Assembly: GCA_052143655.1 (NCBI GenBank)
Contig: JBKQSL010000186.1
Coordinates: 1-15,272 of the forward strand
Reading direction: 5' to 3'
Origin: CAVSUR01 sp052143655
GTDB lineage: Bacteria; Actinomycetota; Actinomycetes; Streptosporangiales; Streptosporangiaceae
Length of the DNA stretch: 15,272 bases
The position numbers were made by a program, and so were the translations under genes. Shown here piece by piece: positions 13,139 through 15,272 of this stretch (its first letter is position 1; each line of letters opens with the position of its first letter). A model generated the notes under the pieces. It saw only the letters and a program-made list of their open reading frames with translations. It ran no database searches and was not told the DNA's origin.

Positions 13139-13349
13139 TGCCAGCGCAAGGGAGCGCGGCCGCCGGCCGTCGGCCCGGAGCCGCCGGCCACGTCGCGCCG
13201 ACCGGGCAGGGCGGACTTCGGCCGGGACCAGTACGCGGGCGTCCCGCGGGGCGCAGCCCGCGATCTCTGCGGCGATGCGCGGGAGGTGGGGTTACCGTGG
13301 CCAGCAGCCAGATGCTCGCCGCCAGGAAACGCGCCTCGGCTGACGCGGG

Positions 13350-14126
13350 TCATTTGTGTCGTAATGTCGTATGCCCGGCGGTCGCGGCATTAATGCGACC
13401 GCTTTGCCCCGGCCCCGGCTGCCCGCGGTCCCGGAACACCCAGCCGGCCAGGATGCCGCCGGCCAGGCCGCCGATATGTGCCTGCCAGCCGATGCCGCGC
13501 TGCGGCAGCAGCACGGCGAACTGGTAGGCAAAGCACAATGCCATGACCGCTCCGACCAGCAGGTCGATGAGGTGCCTGTCGAACAGGCCGCGCACCATGA
13601 TGTAGCCGAAATAGCCGAAGACGACGCCGCTGGCCCCGGCCCCGACGGTGTTGGCGCTCCCGCCGAACCACGCGGCCAGGCCGCTGGTCAGCACCACCAG
13701 CACGGTGACGCCGGCGAACTTGGCCACGCCGCGGTAGGCGGCCAGGAAGCCGAAGATGAACAGCGGCCCTGAGTTGCCCTCGATGTGCGTCCAGCTGAAG
13801 TGCAGGAACGGCGCGGTGAAGATGTACGGCAGGCTGCTGATCGTGCGCGGGCGGATCCCGAACTCGAAGGTCAGCCGGTAGCCGTCGGCCCAGTTCACGA
13901 TCTGGATGATCCACAGGACGGCGAGCACTCCTGTCATCACGCACAGGGCGCGGCCGGCGCTGGCCAGCACCGCCGCGGGGTCGCCCAGGTCGGTCGTCCA
14001 GCGCCGGGCCGGGCGCCGTGGCGCTGCCGCGCGCGACCCTGTCGTGCGCGGGCCGGCCTGCGGGCCCGTCGCGTGCGGCTGGCTCGGCTGAACTGGCGGG
14101 CTTTCGCCCGTGCCGCCGGCCGTCAT
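13350..14126 (-). CDS. Rhomboid-family intramembrane serine protease (258 aa)
   Basis: Six hydrophobic helices follow a proline/alanine-rich cytosolic N-terminus of ~55 residues. The rhomboid signature is complete: HIEGNSGPLFIFG (H114, N118) in helix 2, GAGASGVVFG with nucleophile S166 in helix 4, and AHIGGLAGGILAGW with base H217 in helix 6. The enzyme cleaves membrane-protein substrates within the bilayer. It probably starts at ATG 14126 (MTAGGTGES). The frame stays open to 14207, which would add 27 residues of low-complexity sequence; neither start has a strong ribosome site. It is convergent with the membrane-protein gene 13138 and divergent from the transglycosylase-like gene. Substrate unknown. 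Confidence 0.9.
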   Translation of the reverse strand: MTAGGTGESPPVQPSQPHATGPQAGPRTTGSRAAAPRRPARRWTTDLGDPAAVLASAGRALCVMTGVLAVLWIIQIVNWADGYRLTFEFGIRPRTISSLPYIFTAPFLHFSWTHIEGNSGPLFIFGFLAAYRGVAKFAGVTVLVVLTSGLAAWFGGSANTVGAGASGVVFGYFGYIMVRGLFDRHLIDLLVGAVMALCFAYQFAVLLPQRGIGWQAHIGGLAGGILAGWVFRDRGQPGPGQSGRINAATAGHTTLRHK

Positions 14127-14661
14127 CGTGCCCCGGTCGTGCTCATGGGGACAGCTAACCGCGCACGGCGCTGCCGCGGTAGTACCGCGCCGCCAGGGAC
14201 CGCGCACGCCGGCCTGCGGGCCCGGGCCTCCGCAGGATGCGCGGGAGATCGTGATCCCGGCAGCGTGCCGGGCGGGGTGCCGCTCGGCTGATGCCGGTGC
14301 GGCCAGCGGCGCGACACGCCGGTGACACGCCGGGCGACGTCGAACCGTTACCGCGAGGTCATTCCGGCGATGCCATTACGCCCAGTAATTGTTACAACAC
14401 TTGTAGTCAAACTGTGACCAGAGCGACACCAGTTCCTGATGGGCGCGGCAACTTTTTATGCGGAAGCGCTTGGTCGGACTCCCGGGTTCTGGCAACGTTA
14501 TGCGGCGACGGCGCTGGGACCGTAACCAGCGGGACCCCGTCTTCCGGCTCCGGAAGGCGAGCTGACCTGCGCGGACCTGGCCCGATGACTCGCTGCCCTG
14601 TACCGCAGTGGTCTGCGCGCCGAGCGTCCGCTGGGCGCGCCTGGCCTACGGAAGGACCGCA
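14127..14661. other. Intergenic region with dyad, AT-richer promoter zone and long leader
   Basis: About 535 bases without a supported gene. 14175-14189 is a perfect 7+7 dyad (CGCGGTA, G, TACCGCG), about 50 bases upstream of the rhomboid start. A 17-base sequence at 14208-14224 repeats 14052-14068 inside the rhomboid gene. 14375-14460 is clearly AT-richer than its surroundings (for example CAGTAATTGTTACAACACTT) and is the likeliest promoter zone for the rightward gene. From ~14460 to 14650 the sequence is GC-rich with several short self-complementary stretches, so a structured 5' leader is likely. I could not match it to a known riboswitch. Confidence 0.45.
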
Positions 14662-15272
14662 TTGTCACAGCATCGCAGACGGCCCGCTGGCAAGCGCCGG
14701 CCGCGGAGGCGGGTAGGGGTCTTCCTGATCACCACCCTCGCGGCGGTGATCGCCATCGGATCGGGTGCGCTGTTCGCGATCCGAGGCCTAGGCTCGTCCG
14801 GAGCCGACCCGGTGGCGGAGGCGGCCGCGGCCATCTCGGTCAGCCATTCGGCGACCCTGCTGGAGCGCGAACGCCAGCATCTCATCCTGGACTCCGCCTC
14901 GCGGACGATGAACCTGATCGGCACGCCGAAAGTAGCCGCCAATCCGGTGAGCAATTCCACCAGCGGCTCGGTCGGCGCAGTCAGCCAGGCCGCAGCCGGC
15001 GCGGCAGGTGCGGCCCCGTCGGCCTCGGCCGGCACCGCGGCCGCCCCGGATCCGGGTACCGCCCAGGCGATCGCCTACAGCATCATGGGGTCCTACGGCT
15101 TCCCGCCGTCCTCGCAGTGGAGTTGCCTGGACGCGCTGTGGAACCAGGAAAGCGGCTGGAACTACGAGGCGGAGAACGCCAGCGGCGCCTACGGCATCCC
15201 GCAGGCACTGCCGGGCTCGAAGATGGCCAGCGCCGGGGCTGACTGGGCTACCGACCCGAAGACCCAGATCAT
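14662..15272 (+). CDS. Transglycosylase-like cell-wall protein, N-terminal part (partial)
   Basis: TTG 14662 follows GGAAGGA by six bases, and the frame is open to the window end (203 residues seen). Residues 1-17 are basic (SQHRRRPAGKRRPRRRV) and 18-41 hydrophobic (GVFLITTLAAVIAIGSGALF), a signal peptide or membrane anchor. Residues 45-133 are an Ala/Ser-rich linker. From 135, AIAYSIMGSYGFPPSSQW, then CLDALWNQESGWNYEAENASGAYGIPQALPGSKM, is the lysozyme-like transglycosylase fold of actinobacterial secreted wall enzymes, with E163 as catalytic acid. The C-terminus lies beyond the window. It should cleave or remodel peptidoglycan outside the membrane. Confidence 0.85.
   Translation, partial: MSQHRRRPAGKRRPRRRVGVFLITTLAAVIAIGSGALFAIRGLGSSGADPVAEAAAAISVSHSATLLERERQHLILDSASRTMNLIGTPKVAANPVSNSTSGSVGAVSQAAAGAAGAAPSASAGTAAAPDPGTAQAIAYSIMGSYGFPPSSQWSCLDALWNQESGWNYEAENASGAYGIPQALPGSKMASAGADWATDPKTQI

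Noticed and set aside
1..15272. CRISPR array or insertion sequence with terminal inverted repeats
   Set aside because: No regularly spaced repeats and no transposase-like frame were found; repeats present are the att-like copies and short tandem repeats described.
15258..15272. CCCAGATCAT near the window end as a fourth copy of the att-like core
   Set aside because: Only about eight bases match and they lie in frame inside the transglycosylase-like gene.

Overview
This is a very GC-rich window with GTG, TTG and leaderless-looking starts, NUDIX and XRE-TPR regulators and a WXG/EspC-type secretion operon. It points to the chromosome of a filamentous actinomycete. Genus cannot be fixed from the sequence alone. 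The window opens inside the 3' end of an acyl-CoA dehydrogenase gene and ends inside a secreted or anchored lytic-transglycosylase-like gene.

Region 1 (about 47-6993) is the most unusual part. The last ~65 bases of the acyl-CoA dehydrogenase gene occur three times in direct orientation: the real gene end (47-116), an internal copy (4682-4744) and a right-hand copy (6924-6993). All three share an identical 36-base core and then differ mostly at synonymous positions. Copies 2 and 3 also share a homologous 63-base upstream arm. GTGCTGA heptamers, twice in pairs 11 bases apart, flank the copies. I read this as an attachment site in the 3' end of a housekeeping gene, occupied by two tandem islands: A (about 4.6 kb) and B (about 2.2 kb). 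Neither contains a recognisable integrase.

Island A carries one transcription unit. It starts with an NrtR-like NUDIX/winged-helix regulator, preceded by a perfect 11+11 palindrome. This regulator is in frame with a purine-nucleosidase-type enzyme that has its own strong internal ribosome site. Next, with an ATGA overlap, comes a 669-residue four-helix membrane protein. The nucleosidase C-terminus and the membrane protein N-terminus carry the same short motif (VG[VI]QAQ[NS]I with a following G/D-hydrophobic strand). It resembles bacterial amyloid-signalling (RHIM/BASS-like) motifs used to couple receptors to effectors. This is the best candidate for an undescribed conflict/defence module. Island B has a SLOG-like Rossmann protein with a compensated double frameshift, a divergent NUDIX hydrolase, and a convergent XRE-TPR regulator that has lost its DNA-binding head at the island edge and carries a frameshift.

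Region 2 (7047-10462) is more ordinary chromosome: a flavodoxin-fold protein that probably lay beside the dehydrogenase originally, a Phd/PIN toxin-antitoxin pair whose toxin is frameshifted, a calcineurin-like phosphoesterase and an FkbM methyltransferase.

Region 3 (10508-13138) is a four-gene set with overlapping or closely spaced reading frames: an SseB-like protein, an EspC/WXG100-like small helical protein, a 441-residue WXG-type putative secreted effector and a four-helix membrane protein. It looks like a type VII secretion substrate cassette without the secretion machinery. Region 4 holds a rhomboid protease on the minus strand and, divergently after about 530 bases, the start of a transglycosylase-like cell-wall enzyme with a long leader.
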